A stretch of 64,000 nucleotides of DNA from Roseivirga echinicomitans (GTDB lineage Bacteria > Bacteroidota > Bacteroidia > Cytophagales > Cyclobacteriaceae): the NCBI RefSeq assembly GCF_001592935.1, contig NZ_LRDB01000001.1:496001-560000 (forward strand). The letters are read 5' to 3'. The position numbers and the translations under genes are program-made. Shown here piece by piece: positions 26,579 through 35,871 of the stretch; the first letter of the stretch is position 1; every line of letters begins with the position of its first letter. Below the pieces are notes generated by a model. It had not been told where the DNA came from, did not search any database, and saw only the letters and a list, made by a program, of their open reading frames with translations.

Positions 26579-26791
26579 ATGAAAAACACACTCCGCGAAG
26601 AGCGAAAGCGAAAAAAGATAACTCAGGAACAACTGGCCGGCCTTGCGGGAGTATCTCGACAAAGCATTAACGCCATAGAGCGAGGTAAGTACACTCCTTC
26701 GACCACGCTCGCCCTTAAAATTTCTGAGATTTTCAATACTACGGTAAACCGTTTGTTCGAACTTGAACCGATGGATTACCAAGCGAAATAG
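26579..26791 (+). CDS. Small XRE-family (Cro/CI-like) HTH regulator
   Basis: A 70-residue protein that is little more than one helix-turn-helix domain: ITQEQLAGLAGVSRQSINAI is the two-helix core, followed by ERGKYTPSTTLALKISEIFN. This size and RQSINAIERGKYTPS phrase match the YozG/Rv-type solitary regulators often paired with a membrane protein, but no such partner is adjacent. Target genes are unknown. Its stop is immediately next to the stop of prfA on the other strand, with no terminator between. Confidence 0.88.
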   Translation: MKNTLREERKRKKITQEQLAGLAGVSRQSINAIERGKYTPSTTLALKISEIFNTTVNRLFELEPMDYQAK

Positions 26792-27865
26792 TTAGACCAT
26801 ACTGTCTTGGGTCATTTTTTCAGAGGCCTCAGCCATTCTTAGTCGCTCTACAAACTCTCCAATTTCTCCATCCATTACTGTGGGTAAATTGTGCTGAGAA
26901 TAACCAATTCGGTGATCTGTTACACGACCCTGAGGATAATTATAGGTTCTAATTTTATCAGATCTATCTGCACTTCCTACCAAAGACTTACGCTTTCCAG
27001 CTTGTTCCGCTTCCTGCTTCTTCAGCTCAATATCATACATCCGAGAACGCAAAACACTCAATGCTTTGTCGAAGTTTTTATGTTGTGAACGCCCATCTTG
27101 ACACTCCACCACAATTCCAGTTGGAAGGTGTGTTAATCGAACTGCCGATTCCGTTTTGTTTACGTGCTGACCACCAGCGCCTGAAGAACGGTAAGTATCC
27201 TTTCGAACATCCTTCATATCGAGGTTGACATCGATATCTTCTACTTCAGGCAAAACTGCCACCGAAGCGGCTGAGGTATGTACTCGTCCTTGAGATTCGG
27301 TTACAGGAACTCGCTGCACACGGTGAACACCCGATTCAAATTTTAATGCTCCGTAAACATCTTCGCCCGAAACCCCGAAAGTAATTTCTTTAAAACCACC
27401 CGATGAAGCCTCGTTGATATTGATCAAATCCTTCTTCCAGCCTTTATTTTCAATATAGCGATCATACATACGGTATAAATCGCCTGCAAAAATTGCCGCT
27501 TCATCTCCACCAGCTCCTGCTCTAATTTCTACAATTACATCTTTAGAATCATCTGGATCTTTCGGGATAAGCATTACTTTCAGCTCTTCTTCAATCTCCT
27601 CTTTTCGTTCGGCCAGTTCATTAATTTCCATTTTGGCCATCTCACGAAACTCCTCGTCCTTTTCGGTTTTCAGAAGTTCTTTAGACGATTCTATATTTTC
27701 AGTCACGTTGACATATTCGTCATAGACAATCACAATCTTCTCTAGGTCCTTGTATTCCTTGTTCAGCTTAGAGTAATGCTTCATGTCTGTCATGGCATCA
27801 GGCTGTAAAAGGAGCTGACCTACTTCTTCGAATCTTGCTTTAAGTGTCTCTAGCTTGTCAATCAT
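26792..27865 (-). CDS. prfA: Peptide chain release factor 1
   Basis: A 357-residue class I release factor that ends translation at UAA and UAG. The GGQ catalytic motif is at residues 231-233 ([11 protein letters not shown]), and the stop-codon recognition region carries [12 protein letters not shown]. The highly charged N-terminal helices and the [11 protein letters not shown] core fit RF1 rather than RF2: no programmed frameshift is seen. The ATG at 27865 (MIDKLETL) is chosen; an earlier in-frame start at 27895 would overlap the promoter. Confidence 0.94.
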   Translation of the reverse strand: MIDKLETLKARFEEVGQLLLQPDAMTDMKHYSKLNKEYKDLEKIVIVYDEYVNVTENIESSKELLKTEKDEEFREMAKMEINELAERKEEIEEELKVMLIPKDPDDSKDVIVEIRAGAGGDEAAIFAGDLYRMYDRYIENKGWKKDLININEASSGGFKEITFGVSGEDVYGALKFESGVHRVQRVPVTESQGRVHTSAASVAVLPEVEDIDVNLDMKDVRKDTYRSSGAGGQHVNKTESAVRLTHLPTGIVVECQDGRSQHKNFDKALSVLRSRMYDIELKKQEAEQAGKRKSLVGSADRSDKIRTYNYPQGRVTDHRIGYSQHNLPTVMDGEIGEFVERLRMAEASEKMTQDSMV

Positions 27866-27883
27866 ATTATGCGAATTAATACA

Positions 27884-27891
27884 CAAAATTA
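27884..27891 (-). promoter_or_regulatory. prfA -7 promoter element
   Basis: The minus strand reads TAATTTTG, an exact TAnnTTTG match, 18 bases before the chosen prfA start and inside the longer alternative frame, supporting the shorter protein. Confidence 0.55.
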
Positions 27892-27947
27892 ACAAACAAT
27901 TGACAAGGCTGTTAATTTTACACCCAACTGAGTAAATATTTTATTTT

Positions 27948-28415
27948 ATGAAAAAGCTAAGCATCGTAATTCTCGCTCTTTTCGCTTTCAATTGTTCCAA
28001 CCAGAAGGTGGATACCAAAAAAGCACTTCAAGATATGAAAAGCCAAGAGATTCAGATCGTTTCTGATGCTGAAATTATTGAAACCGCAATGGCCATGGGC
28101 GATAGTCTTTCCGCCACCTTAAGCTTTACGATGGACGGTGAAAAAATAATCTTAACCTCCATAGAAAATAAAATTGCTGAAGTAGTTGGCTTAGCTTTTA
28201 ACAAAGAAAACACGTTAAAAGGGAAAGAAAAGGCCATTTACGAAGCCTATCAATACAACAGTCAAAACGACATTAAATCACCTGCGAACGTACAGTTTTT
28301 AGAAGACACTCACTTTGTGCTTTACACTTCTTCCATGGTGGCGGAAGGCCAAGAAGTTGGAATGTGGTTGATAAAAATTCCGAGGAAAACCATTGTCTTG
28401 GGTGTGGCCAAATAG
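27948..28415 (+). CDS. Small lipoprotein of unknown function
   Basis: A 155-residue protein with a lipoprotein signal (MKKLSIVILALFAFNC, lipid-acceptor Cys16). The mature part has a helix-like start (KKALQDMKSQEIQIVSDAEI) and a beta-rich end (THFVLYTSSMV, GMWLIKIPRK). It faintly recalls heme-less versions of DUF3365 sensor-type domains, but no CxxCH is present and I do not claim that family. It is divergent from prfA and converges with tag, with only three bases between stops. Confidence 0.6.
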   Translation: MKKLSIVILALFAFNCSNQKVDTKKALQDMKSQEIQIVSDAEIIETAMAMGDSLSATLSFTMDGEKIILTSIENKIAEVVGLAFNKENTLKGKEKAIYEAYQYNSQNDIKSPANVQFLEDTHFVLYTSSMVAEGQEVGMWLIKIPRKTIVLGVAK

Positions 28416-28418
28416 CTT

Positions 28419-28991
28419 CTACTTCCCAGATAAAGCCTCATATCGAAAGCAATCTTGGGTGTGATCCATTACCAAACCGCAGGCCTGCATGTAAGCGTAC
28501 ATAATTGTGCTGCCGACAAATTTAAAGCCTCGCTTCTTTAAATCTTTGCTCAGCGCATCCGACTCAGGAGTAGTGGCAGGCACTTGCTTCATGCTTTCCC
28601 TAGCATTCACAATGGGCCTTCCACCCACAAAGGACCAAATGTATTTGTCGAAAGAGCCGAACTCCCTTTGTACCTCTATAAATTTCTGCGCGTTGATTAT
28701 TGCCCCAGCCACCTTCATCCGGTTGCGAACAATAGCAGGATTCTGAAGCATAATTTCAACCTCGTCTGGGGCAAACTGCGCAACGGCCTCCACATTAAAA
28801 TCGGCAAACAGCTGACGATACCCCTCTCGTTTCTTAAGAATGGTTGACCAACTTAAACCCGCTTGTGCGCCTTCTAGAATCAAAAATTCGAAATGGGTTT
28901 TATCGTCATGCACAGGCACGCCCCATTCCTCATCGTGGTATGTCTCATAAAGTTCGAAGGTGTTTTCGCACCAAGTGCAGCGTTTTTTCAT
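28419..28991 (-). CDS. tag: DNA-3-methyladenine glycosylase I
   Basis: A 190-residue base-excision-repair enzyme that removes 3-methyladenine from alkylated DNA. It has the zinc cysteines of the Tag family at the N-terminus (RCTWCE), the YHDEEWGVPVHDD substrate pocket, EGAQAGLSWSTIL, and the late KRGFKFVGSTIMYAYMQACG helix and GLVMDH ending with the other zinc ligands. Length matches the E. coli protein. Monocistronic. Confidence 0.95.
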   Translation of the reverse strand: MKKRCTWCENTFELYETYHDEEWGVPVHDDKTHFEFLILEGAQAGLSWSTILKKREGYRQLFADFNVEAVAQFAPDEVEIMLQNPAIVRNRMKVAGAIINAQKFIEVQREFGSFDKYIWSFVGGRPIVNARESMKQVPATTPESDALSKDLKKRGFKFVGSTIMYAYMQACGLVMDHTQDCFRYEALSGK

Positions 28992-29070
28992 GCTATGAAA
29001 TTAAGGAATATTAATCTGAATTTAAGCTAGTTTTAATACGAGTGTTATAGGTTCGAAGAAATTTAAGATC

Positions 29071-30420
29071 ATGACAGCACGATTCATAATTTCATCTTTC
29101 ATCATGTTTCTAGTGATTTTTCCAATGAAAAGTCAAACAGTACCTAAAGAACAAGTTGAGCAACTCAAAAGATTAGGGAGAACAAATGATCATATAGAAA
29201 AAGTATACAAAGGTGAAATCATCAAATTACTCTTTGGAAAATTTGAATATGGAGGATCTTTCGATGGAGTTGTTTTTAGAACACAAAACGGGAAAGTAAT
29301 CCTTGCTCGTTTATCACCCATATTTGGTACTGATATAAAGCCTTACTTGGTACTGAATGAAACTGTGGAGATGACCATCATAGGTGACGAATTATTACTG
29401 GAAGAAATGATCTATAAGGATGACTACATCAAAAAATTAGAAAAAGAATTGAAAGGCCCAATCCAAGGGTTAGGAAACATTAAGCGCTTAACTAGCTCAA
29501 ATGGCACCTTTGAACTAGGTAAAATTGATAAGGAATATGTCAATGATTTATACGGCTCTCCGATGACTACAGTAATTAATGTGAATGTCCTAGACAGAAA
29601 AAAACTTGACAAGAATAAAGGAATGCTGATCTTAGAAAATGGAGACACTTTAGTTCTTGCCATTGACTCTAAGGATGATGAGCCGCTAAATTCAAAGAAA
29701 ATATCTTACCTCAAATTTGAAAAAGGCGGTGAAAACGGCAGATATTATAAAGGTAAGAGCACATATAAACTTTATCATGGAGAGATTAATTCTCATGATA
29801 TTTTGATTTACACTCCCTTTGCATTCAACTCTTCATTATTAGAAACCCTAAAGGTCAAACCTGTTGAGTTTGTCTCTGACGACTCTGGATTGGTTACAGG
29901 AATCGAAGCAAAGTCGAAAAAATACGGACTTCAGGTTTATTCCTTTAACTCTAAGGATGCACGCAAAATCTCTCAAAGCTTTAATGTAAAAGATGGAGAT
30001 AGTTTGAATTTTCATTTCAGCGTACTTGGCAAAAACTACCATTTAAAAGCTATAGAAAGGAATGAAAATGAACTGATTTTAACCAGTCGTTTTGAAACAA
30101 GAACCGAAGAGGATTATATTCAGCAAAACGAACCTATTGAAGGAACTGTGAATAAAATATTCTATGCCAAAAAGAATGTTAAGTCCTCATTCAGGGGGCT
30201 ATTAATGAACGACAGTATTTATGTTAAAGTGAACAGCTCGATGGCCATTTCAATAGCCAAATTGATAAAAGAGGGAAAGCCCGTTAAAATTGAAGGCTGG
30301 AAAAGAAAAGAACTAGATTCCGAAATCAACATGTTAGGCTATACCATTTTTATCCCTTCAAAAATCACTGTAAATGGAAAAACCTTCACTACCAAAGTAA
30401 ACCTTACTCGCTCATTATGA
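29071..30420 (+). CDS. Secreted protein of unknown function, coupled to a two-component system
   Basis: A 449-residue protein with a signal peptide (about 22 residues, ending in MKSQ). The mature part looks all-beta with many short charged strands and no cysteines of note or metal motif; I recognise no family. Its last four bases overlap the start of the OmpR-type response regulator, so it is the first gene of a three-gene operon with a regulator and kinase. A role as periplasmic sensor or ligand-binding partner for the kinase is inferred from this coupling only. Confidence 0.7.
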   Translation: MTARFIISSFIMFLVIFPMKSQTVPKEQVEQLKRLGRTNDHIEKVYKGEIIKLLFGKFEYGGSFDGVVFRTQNGKVILARLSPIFGTDIKPYLVLNETVEMTIIGDELLLEEMIYKDDYIKKLEKELKGPIQGLGNIKRLTSSNGTFELGKIDKEYVNDLYGSPMTTVINVNVLDRKKLDKNKGMLILENGDTLVLAIDSKDDEPLNSKKISYLKFEKGGENGRYYKGKSTYKLYHGEINSHDILIYTPFAFNSSLLETLKVKPVEFVSDDSGLVTGIEAKSKKYGLQVYSFNSKDARKISQSFNVKDGDSLNFHFSVLGKNYHLKAIERNENELILTSRFETRTEEDYIQQNEPIEGTVNKIFYAKKNVKSSFRGLLMNDSIYVKVNSSMAISIAKLIKEGKPVKIEGWKRKELDSEINMLGYTIFIPSKITVNGKTFTTKVNLTRSL

Positions 30421-31100
30421 AAATTCTCTTAATAGAAGACGAAGTTAAGCTGGGTAATTTTTTAGTAAAAGGCTTAGAAGAAGAAGGCTATTCTGTTGCG
30501 CATGAAACCAATGGAAGCGAAGCATTAGAAACGGCAGCCACCAACGATTTCGACCTGATTCTTTTAGACATTATGCTGCCTGGGCAAAGTGGTTTTGAAG
30601 TATTGAAAAACATGCGTGAATTTTCTATTCATACGCCCATCATTTTTATGAGTGCTTTAAATGAAAGTGAACACGTAATCAAGGGGCTTGATTTAGGCGC
30701 CATTGACTACATCAAAAAACCCTTCGATTTTGAAGAGTTAAAAGCCAGGGTAAGAAATGTGCAAAGGAAATTCGGCTCAACACGGGCTTCAATTCTTCAG
30801 GTAAAAGACCTTAAAGTAGATTTGATCAAGCGCGAAGTAACCCGGGCCGATCAATTAATAGAGTTAAGTAAGCGAGAGTTCTCTATCTTAGAACTGCTGT
30901 TGAGCAACACCAATCGCGTGCTCTCCAAATCAGAGATTACCCAGAAAATCTGGAACATTAATTTCGATCGAGGAAGCAATGTAGTTGAAGTGCATATGCA
31001 TCAGCTCAGAAAAAAAATAGATTTTGAATTTGAGCCCAAGTTGATTGAAACCCAAGTAGGTTACGGCTATAAAATTCAAGGTGAACTCGTAAAAAGTTAA
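30417..31100 (+). CDS. OmpR/PhoB-family response regulator
   Basis: A 227-residue regulator with a receiver domain (acidic IEDEVKL, phosphoacceptor in LILLDIMLPG, Lys in DYIKKPFDFEEL) and a C-terminal winged-helix DNA-binding domain from about 130 (KREVTRADQLIELSKREFSI, VVEVHMHQLRKKID, TQVGYGYKI). It overlaps the preceding secreted-protein gene by ATGA and is followed two bases later by its kinase. It should act on promoters of unknown genes, possibly its own operon. Confidence 0.93.
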   Translation: MKILLIEDEVKLGNFLVKGLEEEGYSVAHETNGSEALETAATNDFDLILLDIMLPGQSGFEVLKNMREFSIHTPIIFMSALNESEHVIKGLDLGAIDYIKKPFDFEELKARVRNVQRKFGSTRASILQVKDLKVDLIKREVTRADQLIELSKREFSILELLLSNTNRVLSKSEITQKIWNINFDRGSNVVEVHMHQLRKKIDFEFEPKLIETQVGYGYKIQGELVKS

Positions 31101-31102
31101 GC

Positions 31103-32434
31103 TTGCCGCAGATTCAGTTTTTTAAAAGTATTCGATTTAAGATTGCTGCGGCCTTCTTCGTGGTCTTTTTAGGCATTTCACTCGCGTTTAACTATTCCCT
31201 TTTCCAATCCATCCGAAACAGCCTCATCAACGCTTTTCAGAATGGCGGAAAAATTGAAGCCTTGAGTATTCTAAATGGAGTAGATGATGAGCTGACGCAA
31301 ATCCCCGTTACGCAAGAAGATCAACCCATCCAACTATGGTTTGGCAACATGTTCGAAAGCCAAATGGTGTATGAGCGGCCCGATTTCCCAGAAATATTCT
31401 CTTCCGTTTTTGTGGAAATAGAACAACCTACTTCAGACGAGCGGGTTTCCCTGATGGAATTCATCAAGATTGATTCGTTTACTTATTGCATTGCCCGAAG
31501 GCCTTTGGATGAAAGCACTGGCGCGCAAATCAGTTTGGTATTGGCTAAAAACAACCAAGTCGTCTATAATGAAATTTCAGCCTTAAAGTCCAGATTGATC
31601 TTTGCCAATTTGGGTGCTGCGCTGATCGCATTTATCGCTGCCGTTTTAATTGCTCATTTTACTTTAGCGCCACTTCATAAGTTAATTGCCAAGGCCCAAA
31701 GTGTAAAGGCCTCGCCTCAAATGGATCGTTTACCAGTTTCTTCTGCCAATGACGAAATCACTCAGCTTTCGGCTACGATGAACGAAATGATTTCAAGAAT
31801 TGAAACTTCCATTCGCAGTCAGAATCAGTTTTTTGCCATGGCCGCCCATGAACTGCGAACGCCTTTGGCCAATATGCAGTCGGAATTGGAGTACAGGATG
31901 GGCTCGTCTGAAAAAGAACTAAGTCAGGATATACTCACCAGCTTACGCGAAGAAGTGATTAGGCTAAAAAACATTGTCCAAGATTTTCTGCTCATGAGTC
32001 AGCTCAAATCTGAAACGTTAGTGCTACGTAAATCCGATTTCAGATTAGACGATTTGATTTATGATATGTTGGAAAGAATGCGCCCGACTTTATCCACCAA
32101 GAATTTAGACATCAAGCTTTCCATCAATGCCAACCCTGAAGAGCTTACGATAAATGCAGATAGAGAAAAGCTAGAAGGAGTATTGGTTAACCTCTTCGAT
32201 AACATCCGAAAATATGGAGCAAGTAAACAGCCCGTTTCGGTTGAAATCTCTGAACAAAACGAGGTGCTTTCCTTACATATCCAAAACGGAATAGCCGAAA
32301 ATATCGATTCGCTCCAGAAAGGAATGGGGCTTGGTTTACAGATTGCGAAGCAGGTGATAGAAAAGCACAACTACCAGTTTTTACTATCAAAAAGTAAAAC
32401 AAACTTTACTATTGAAATAGTATTCACTCGTTAA
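31103..32434 (+). CDS. Transmembrane sensor histidine kinase (HAMP, HisKA, HATPase)
   Basis: A 443-residue kinase. Two membrane helices (about residues 12-32 and 165-190) flank a periplasmic domain of about 130 residues. A HAMP region follows, then the HisKA motif FFAMAAHELRTPLANMQ and the ATPase domain with LFDNIRKYGAS (N box) and MGLGLQIAKQ (G box). The start is TTG at 31103, two bases after the regulator's stop, giving MPQIQFFKSIRFK. It ends with a four-base overlap with the SDR gene on the other strand. Confidence 0.9.
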   Translation: MPQIQFFKSIRFKIAAAFFVVFLGISLAFNYSLFQSIRNSLINAFQNGGKIEALSILNGVDDELTQIPVTQEDQPIQLWFGNMFESQMVYERPDFPEIFSSVFVEIEQPTSDERVSLMEFIKIDSFTYCIARRPLDESTGAQISLVLAKNNQVVYNEISALKSRLIFANLGAALIAFIAAVLIAHFTLAPLHKLIAKAQSVKASPQMDRLPVSSANDEITQLSATMNEMISRIETSIRSQNQFFAMAAHELRTPLANMQSELEYRMGSSEKELSQDILTSLREEVIRLKNIVQDFLLMSQLKSETLVLRKSDFRLDDLIYDMLERMRPTLSTKNLDIKLSINANPEELTINADREKLEGVLVNLFDNIRKYGASKQPVSVEISEQNEVLSLHIQNGIAENIDSLQKGMGLGLQIAKQVIEKHNYQFLLSKSKTNFTIEIVFTR

Positions 32435-33189
32435 TGCACATAACTGGCGGCATTCACATCAATCGTACAGCCTGTTGCATGGTCCATTAATCCGCTGGCC
32501 ATCAACGTAACCAAGGGTGCCAAATCCTTCGGCTCGGTCAATTGATTTAAAGCAATATCATTAAGGGCAAAACCCTCTCCGTATTGGTCCATAAAATCTT
32601 GCGCCATGTCGGTTCTTACAAATCCAGGCGCAATGGTAAATGCTTTGATTTCATTTTTTCCGTAAGCCCGAGATATGGAACGTGTCAGTGCCACCACTCC
32701 ACCTTTCGAAGCCGCATAGGCCAAGTAATCAGAAGTGTCTCCACGAAAAGCAGCCCGTGATGAAATATTGATAATTCTTCCTCCACCATTATCCAAGAAA
32801 TGCTCAATGCCCTTTTTGCACAGAAGTCCAGTTGCTCTTAGGTTCACGTCCATTGTAAACTGCCAGTCGTTTAGCCAATCTTCATCTGCTTTCACTAAGT
32901 CCGAAGAAATGGCAACTCCAGCATTGTTAATCAACACGTCTAAACCATTCATTTTTTCAATTACTTGTTTAAACAAGTTTATGGTTTCCGATACGTTTGA
33001 AAGGTCGGCCTGAAAAAGCTGACAATCGGAATTCAACTCTTTCAGAATGGACTGCGCTTGTTCTTCATTTGAATTATAGTGAACCGCCACTGCAGCGCCA
33101 GAGTCTGAAAGCTGTTTGGAAAACGCCCGGCCAATGCCCCTAGAACCACCTGTGACCAATATTACCTTGCCTTTTAATGAAATCTCCAT
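32431..33189 (-). CDS. Short-chain dehydrogenase/reductase (FabG-like)
   Basis: A 252-residue NAD(P)-dependent oxidoreductase with the Rossmann TGGSRGIGRAF, NNAGVA, catalytic Ser near 144 and Tyr158-x3-Lys162 (YAASKGG), and an APGFVRTDM loop. Closest in look to 3-oxoacyl-ACP reductases, but the substrate is uncertain and no fatty-acid synthesis genes are adjacent. It converges with the histidine kinase, and the two stops overlap by four bases. Monocistronic. Confidence 0.88.
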   Translation of the reverse strand: MEISLKGKVILVTGGSRGIGRAFSKQLSDSGAAVAVHYNSNEEQAQSILKELNSDCQLFQADLSNVSETINLFKQVIEKMNGLDVLINNAGVAISSDLVKADEDWLNDWQFTMDVNLRATGLLCKKGIEHFLDNGGGRIINISSRAAFRGDTSDYLAYAASKGGVVALTRSISRAYGKNEIKAFTIAPGFVRTDMAQDFMDQYGEGFALNDIALNQLTEPKDLAPLVTLMASGLMDHATGCTIDVNAASYVH

Positions 33190-33371
33190 GATTCAATCTG
33201 TTTATATCTCTTCAAATTAATTGAAAAACTCGCCTTCTTTCTTACCGTCAAAATCATTTCTTGGTGTAGAAAAGGGTGAATCATTCTATCTTAAGCACTT
33301 GCTTAGATTTTGATCACAAGCACAAAACCTTTAATATTCTACTTCGATTAAGCTAAAAACTATCTTAAGCC

Positions 33372-34457
33372 ATGAAAATCAAATTGATTGCCTGCTCCAT
33401 TGGTCTATTTTTCGGGACAACAATAGCCGCCCAAACAATGGATTTTGAAGGATATAATCCGCCATCATCACTCGTTGTTCCTGAGCATCCCTTAACGCGT
33501 TCTAAATTTCCTTTTATCGATATCCACAGTCATCAGAGACGAATGGGCCAACAGGATTTAGGTGCACTTGCGGCTGAAATGGATGGAATCAACATGGGAC
33601 TCATGGTAAACCTGAGTGGCGGAAGTGGCCAATCAATTGCAGACGCTACAAAAAACATCAAGGCCAATCAACCAAAACGCTTTATTGTTTTTGCGAATGT
33701 AACCTTCGATAAGGTGGGTGAGAAAGGTTGGGGTGAAAAGGCTGCCGCGCTACTAGAGCAAGATTACAATGCCGGAGCCCGTGGTTTGAAAATATTCAAA
33801 AGCTTAGGCTTCTCAGTAAAAGATATTAATGGAAACCGCGTAGCGGTTGACGATCCAAGGCTTGATCCGATTTGGGCTAAATGTGGTGAACTGGGCATTC
33901 CAGTGCTTATCCATACCGCAGATCCAAAACAGTTTTGGGAACCCTTTGATGCTGAGAATGAAAGATGGTTGGAGTTGAAAACACACCCTGGCAGAAAGAG
34001 AGAAAACAATGATCCTGAGCCTTGGGAAACCCTAATTCAAGAACAACACAACGTTTTCAAAAAACATAAGAATACGCAATTCATTGCAGCGCACTTAGGT
34101 TGGTATGGCAACGACTTAGCCCATTTAGGAAAACTCTTGGACGAAATGCCAAATATGAATGTAGAAATCGGAGCGGTAATCGCTGAGTTGGGTCGCCAAC
34201 CTCGTGCAGCAAATGCTTTCCTCACCAAATACCAAGACCGTGTGCTGTTTGGAAAAGATGCCTACAACCCAGAGGAATACGCCACCTATTTTAGAGTGCT
34301 GGAAACTCAAGATGAGTATTTTCCCTACTACAAAAAGTACCATGCCTATTGGAAAATGTACGGCCTAGGCTTGTCAGATGAAGTGCTGAAAAAGATCTAT
34401 TACAAGAATGCAATTCGTTTGGTACCGGGTATTGACGCTTCTGCTTTTCCGAGATAG
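33372..34457 (+). CDS. Secreted amidohydrolase (amidohydrolase 2 family)
   Basis: A 361-residue exported metal-dependent hydrolase. A signal peptide (about 19 residues, ending TIAAQ) precedes a TIM-barrel with FIDIHSH (metal ligands), an IHTADP loop, FIAAHLGWYG and a late LFGKDAYNP aspartate. This set is typical of amidohydrolase-2 (decarboxylase or lactonase-like) enzymes. Substrate unknown. It is followed by a separate promoter and the paralogous repeat-protein cassette; there is no clear operon partner. Confidence 0.85.
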   Translation: MKIKLIACSIGLFFGTTIAAQTMDFEGYNPPSSLVVPEHPLTRSKFPFIDIHSHQRRMGQQDLGALAAEMDGINMGLMVNLSGGSGQSIADATKNIKANQPKRFIVFANVTFDKVGEKGWGEKAAALLEQDYNAGARGLKIFKSLGFSVKDINGNRVAVDDPRLDPIWAKCGELGIPVLIHTADPKQFWEPFDAENERWLELKTHPGRKRENNDPEPWETLIQEQHNVFKKHKNTQFIAAHLGWYGNDLAHLGKLLDEMPNMNVEIGAVIAELGRQPRAANAFLTKYQDRVLFGKDAYNPEEYATYFRVLETQDEYFPYYKKYHAYWKMYGLGLSDEVLKKIYYKNAIRLVPGIDASAFPR

Positions 34458-34544
34458 AAATTATTTGAAGTAGTGCTTTTCCCGATTCAGGGTTTGAATA
34501 TGCTAGTACAGTCTGGAAACGTTTTTTCTACCAACAATTCAAAT

Positions 34545-34552
34545 TACGTTTG
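34545..34552 (+). promoter_or_regulatory. -7 promoter element (TACGTTTG) of the repeat-protein cassette
   Basis: Exact TAnnTTTG match 49 bases before the chosen ATG (34602). It lies inside a longer in-frame open frame that begins at 34473, which is why the longer start is rejected. Confidence 0.55.
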
Positions 34553-34601
34553 TTGCATGGGTAGTCTGCAACATGGCGTTGAGAGAAGGGTAAGGAAGCT
34601 G

Positions 34602-35861
34602 ATGCTTTGCATCGGCATTGCGGTGGGCTTGTTGATTATTGTTTCAGAAGCGAAGTCGCAGGAAAAGAACATTTACCTCTACGGAAGGGTAACCACGATT
34701 AATGGCGATAAATACCAAGGCGCTTTGCGCTGGGGAGGCGATGAGGCCTATTGGGTCGACCTTTTTAATGCACAAAAAACCTCAAGCGATTTTTTAAAAT
34801 TCCTTTCAAAAAAAGAAATACAACAGATTTCAGATCAAGAAGGTGGAAGCTCATGGCTGGGTATTGACCTCGGTGTATTGAGCATTTGGGACGACAAATA
34901 TAGCCGCACGGCTCACCAATTCGATTCCCGCTTTGGAGATATCAAAAGCATTAAACCTACGGGAAGAAGTCGGGCGCAAGTGGCGTTAAAAAATGGTGTA
35001 ATCGTAGAAGTGAGTGGTAGTGGTTTTTCAGATGTAGGTGCTAGCGTGAGTGTGTACGATGAAGAATTAGGCATTGTAAAGCTGGACTGGGCGAGAATAG
35101 AAAAGGTTGAGTTTTTAGAAAGTGGTAAAAAGCTGAAATCACTCTTTGGCGAAGCCATTTATGGAAAAGTAAAAGCCGGCAGAAGAGGCGTTTTTGAAGG
35201 TACCATTCAGTGGGACCAAGGCACAAGCGAAAACAACCACAATGAGCGTTTTTTAGAAGACATTCTGAATGGCGAAGACCGTGATGGAGATAAAAATATT
35301 CCCTTTAGGTCGATTACTAAAATTGTAAAAAATCGCAATGGAGTAGATGTAACCCTAAAATCGGGAAGAGAATTCTACTTAACGGGAACGAATGATGTGA
35401 ACAATGAGAATTCTGGTATTGTCATTAACGACCGAGAAATTGGGAAAATCATAGTGTCATGGCGCGATTTCGAAGAGCTGGAAATTATAGAAAGCAAGAA
35501 TCAAGGGCCTTCCTATAGTGAATTCCCATCCTCCACTGGACTGAGAGCTACAGTGATTAACAGAGATGGCGAAAAAATAAGCGGTCTTATTGCCTATGAC
35601 TTAGACGAGGCTTGGGAATATGAAACTTTAGATGGCCAAGATGACCGAGTGGTTTACAAAATCCCCTTCCGAAATATCAAAAACATAATTCCTAAGAACT
35701 TCAGTTACTCAATGGTCATTCTGAGAAATGGCAAAGAGCTATTACTTGGTGAAAGTCGCGATGTATCAGAAGACAATGATGGAGTGCTTATATTTACTTC
35801 GAAAGACGCCAAACCAACTTATATACGTTGGTCACAAATTGACGAAATCATCTTTGATTGA
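34602..35861 (+). CDS. Secreted protein with three beta-rich repeats (paralog 1)
   Basis: A 419-residue exported protein. The ATG at 34602 gives a signal peptide (LCIGIAVGLLIIVSEAKSQ). The mature part holds three copies of a roughly 120-residue unit, each opening with GxVTTxxGDxYxGxxxWD-like strands and closing with a KNGxELxLxxSxDV and WxxIxxIEF-like strands (about residues 22-150, 160-285, 290-419). It is about the same size and layout as the protein at 37867, its paralog; no family is recognised. It starts a run with a LytS/LytTR pair (next start 11 bases after its stop). Confidence 0.78.
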   Translation: MLCIGIAVGLLIIVSEAKSQEKNIYLYGRVTTINGDKYQGALRWGGDEAYWVDLFNAQKTSSDFLKFLSKKEIQQISDQEGGSSWLGIDLGVLSIWDDKYSRTAHQFDSRFGDIKSIKPTGRSRAQVALKNGVIVEVSGSGFSDVGASVSVYDEELGIVKLDWARIEKVEFLESGKKLKSLFGEAIYGKVKAGRRGVFEGTIQWDQGTSENNHNERFLEDILNGEDRDGDKNIPFRSITKIVKNRNGVDVTLKSGREFYLTGTNDVNNENSGIVINDREIGKIIVSWRDFEELEIIESKNQGPSYSEFPSSTGLRATVINRDGEKISGLIAYDLDEAWEYETLDGQDDRVVYKIPFRNIKNIIPKNFSYSMVILRNGKELLLGESRDVSEDNDGVLIFTSKDAKPTYIRWSQIDEIIFD

Positions 35862-35871
35862 GTAAAACACA

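Noticed and set aside
29047-29060. GGTTCGA stretch as a tRNA T-loop
   Set aside because: No acceptor stem, anticodon arm or cloverleaf can be drawn around it.
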